Source: Paraburkholderia acidipaludis NBRC 101816
Lineage (GTDB): Bacteria; Pseudomonadota; Gammaproteobacteria; Burkholderiales; Burkholderiaceae
Assembly: GCF_000684975.1 (NCBI RefSeq)
Contig: NZ_BAXZ01000031.1
Span: forward strand, 21,093 to 85,092
Reading direction: 5' to 3'
DNA length: 64,000 nucleotides
The position numbers and the translations under genes are program-made. Shown piece by piece: positions 63,558 to 64,000 of the stretch. The notes beneath the pieces are model-generated. The model had not been told where the DNA came from. It searched no databases and saw nothing but the letters and a program-made list of their open reading frames with translations. Every line of letters begins with the position of its first letter. The stretch's first letter is position 1.

Positions 63558-64000
63558 ATGCGACTCACGCCCGGCCACCTGACCCTGCCCCAATTGCGCC
63601 AGATCGCACGCGAGGCGGTGAAACTCGAACTCGATCCGGCAAGCTTTGCCGCCATCGACGCGTGCGCGCAAGCCGTTGCCGACATCGCCGCTAAGGGCGA
63701 GCCCGCTTACGGCATCAATACCGGATTTGGCCGCCTCGCAAGCACCCACATTCCGACCGACCAGCTCGAACTGCTGCAGCGCAATCTCGTGCTCTCGCAC
63801 GCCGTGGGCGTGGGCGAACCGATGGCGCGCCCGGTCGTGCGCCTCTTGATGGCGTTGAAGCTTTCGAGCCTCGGGCGCGGCCACTCGGGCATTCGCCGCG
63901 AGGTGATGAATGCGCTCGTCGCGCTCTTCAACGCCGACGTGCTGCCGGTGATTCCGGTGAAGGGCTCCGTGGGCGCCTCGGGCGACCTCGCGCCGCTCGC
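63558..64000 (+). CDS. hutH: Histidine ammonia-lyase, 3' end outside the window
   Basis: First 147 codons of the enzyme that deaminates L-histidine to urocanate, the entry step of histidine catabolism. Seen are GEPAYGINTGFGRLA, LQRNLVLSHAVGVGEP, and near the window end SVGASGDLAPLA, whose Ala-Ser-Gly forms the MIO cofactor. The ATG at 63558 follows ACAGGATTCGAC. The frame is open to the last base. Other hut genes presumably follow outside the window. Confidence 0.96.
   Translation, partial: MRLTPGHLTLPQLRQIAREAVKLELDPASFAAIDACAQAVADIAAKGEPAYGINTGFGRLASTHIPTDQLELLQRNLVLSHAVGVGEPMARPVVRLLMALKLSSLGRGHSGIRREVMNALVALFNADVLPVIPVKGSVGASGDLAPL

Overview
The window is high-GC chromosomal DNA of a beta-proteobacterium of the family Burkholderiaceae, most likely Paraburkholderia, Burkholderia or Caballeronia. 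The base composition and the gene content point that way: an hbdH-patatin pair, a DUF3331 gene, paralogous infA and rpsU genes, an Ftr ferrous-iron system and Bfd-TonB-ExbB-ExbD. No species can be named from the sequence alone. About 62 protein genes or gene fragments, one tRNA and three decayed genes are annotated; the two end genes (hbdH, hutH) run off the window.

Positions 1-9.3 kb: hbdH (3-hydroxybutyrate dehydrogenase) and a patatin-like lipase, then convergent tyrB, then uvrB, then a Fur-box-headed ftrABCD operon for ferrous iron with a GlcG/HbpS-like gene behind it. Positions 9.5-20 kb hold further iron genes (hmuP, exbD-exbB-tonB, a 20-residue membrane microprotein, bfd, bfr) under Fur-like boxes. 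Mixed in are OsmC, pirin and a LysR regulator, murI, class I fumarase and a YqhA-type membrane protein. Iron uptake (Ftr, TonB system, HmuP), storage (Bfr), release (Bfd) and an Fe-S enzyme (fumarase) therefore lie close together.

Positions 20-31 kb: a DMT permease, then acetate use (acs, DUF485 protein, VC_2705-type symporter). Next comes a small catabolic-looking module (MoaF, two SDRs, LuxR and AraC regulators) whose transporter has lost most of its middle. At 31.1 kb is tRNA-Ser(GGA). It is followed by about 2 kb of lower-GC DNA with three unrecognised small genes and three diverged repeats, then by a Csp / IF-1 paralogue / S21 paralogue group and a decayed zinc-ribbon repeat gene.

Positions 36.7-54 kb: HIT protein, cfa, crcB, lutABC (lactate oxidation), a protein with five [D/N]PFG motifs, a NYN-LOTUS putative RNase, a phosphoesterase lipoprotein with a di-haem peroxidase, and an IclR / self-sufficient P450 / aromatic-acid transporter locus. 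A ferritin-like protein and the divergent argO-argP pair follow.

Positions 54-64 kb: a DUF3331 gene, a PRC-barrel lipoprotein coupled to an MFS transporter, an NCS2 purine permease, an ArsR-SRPBCC operon with a broken DUF899 gene, a small membrane protein, an NAD-dependent epimerase with divergent LysR, and the start of hutH behind a pair of HutC-like operators.

The most interesting sites are the microprotein in the Fur operon (15352-15414), the arsR promoter whose operator covers the -10 box and predicts a leaderless mRNA (59986-60032), the paired hut operators (63499-63547), the twin palindromes before the P450 gene (47614-47646) and the [D/N]PFG-repeat protein (41770-42234). No IS element, prophage or CRISPR array was seen.
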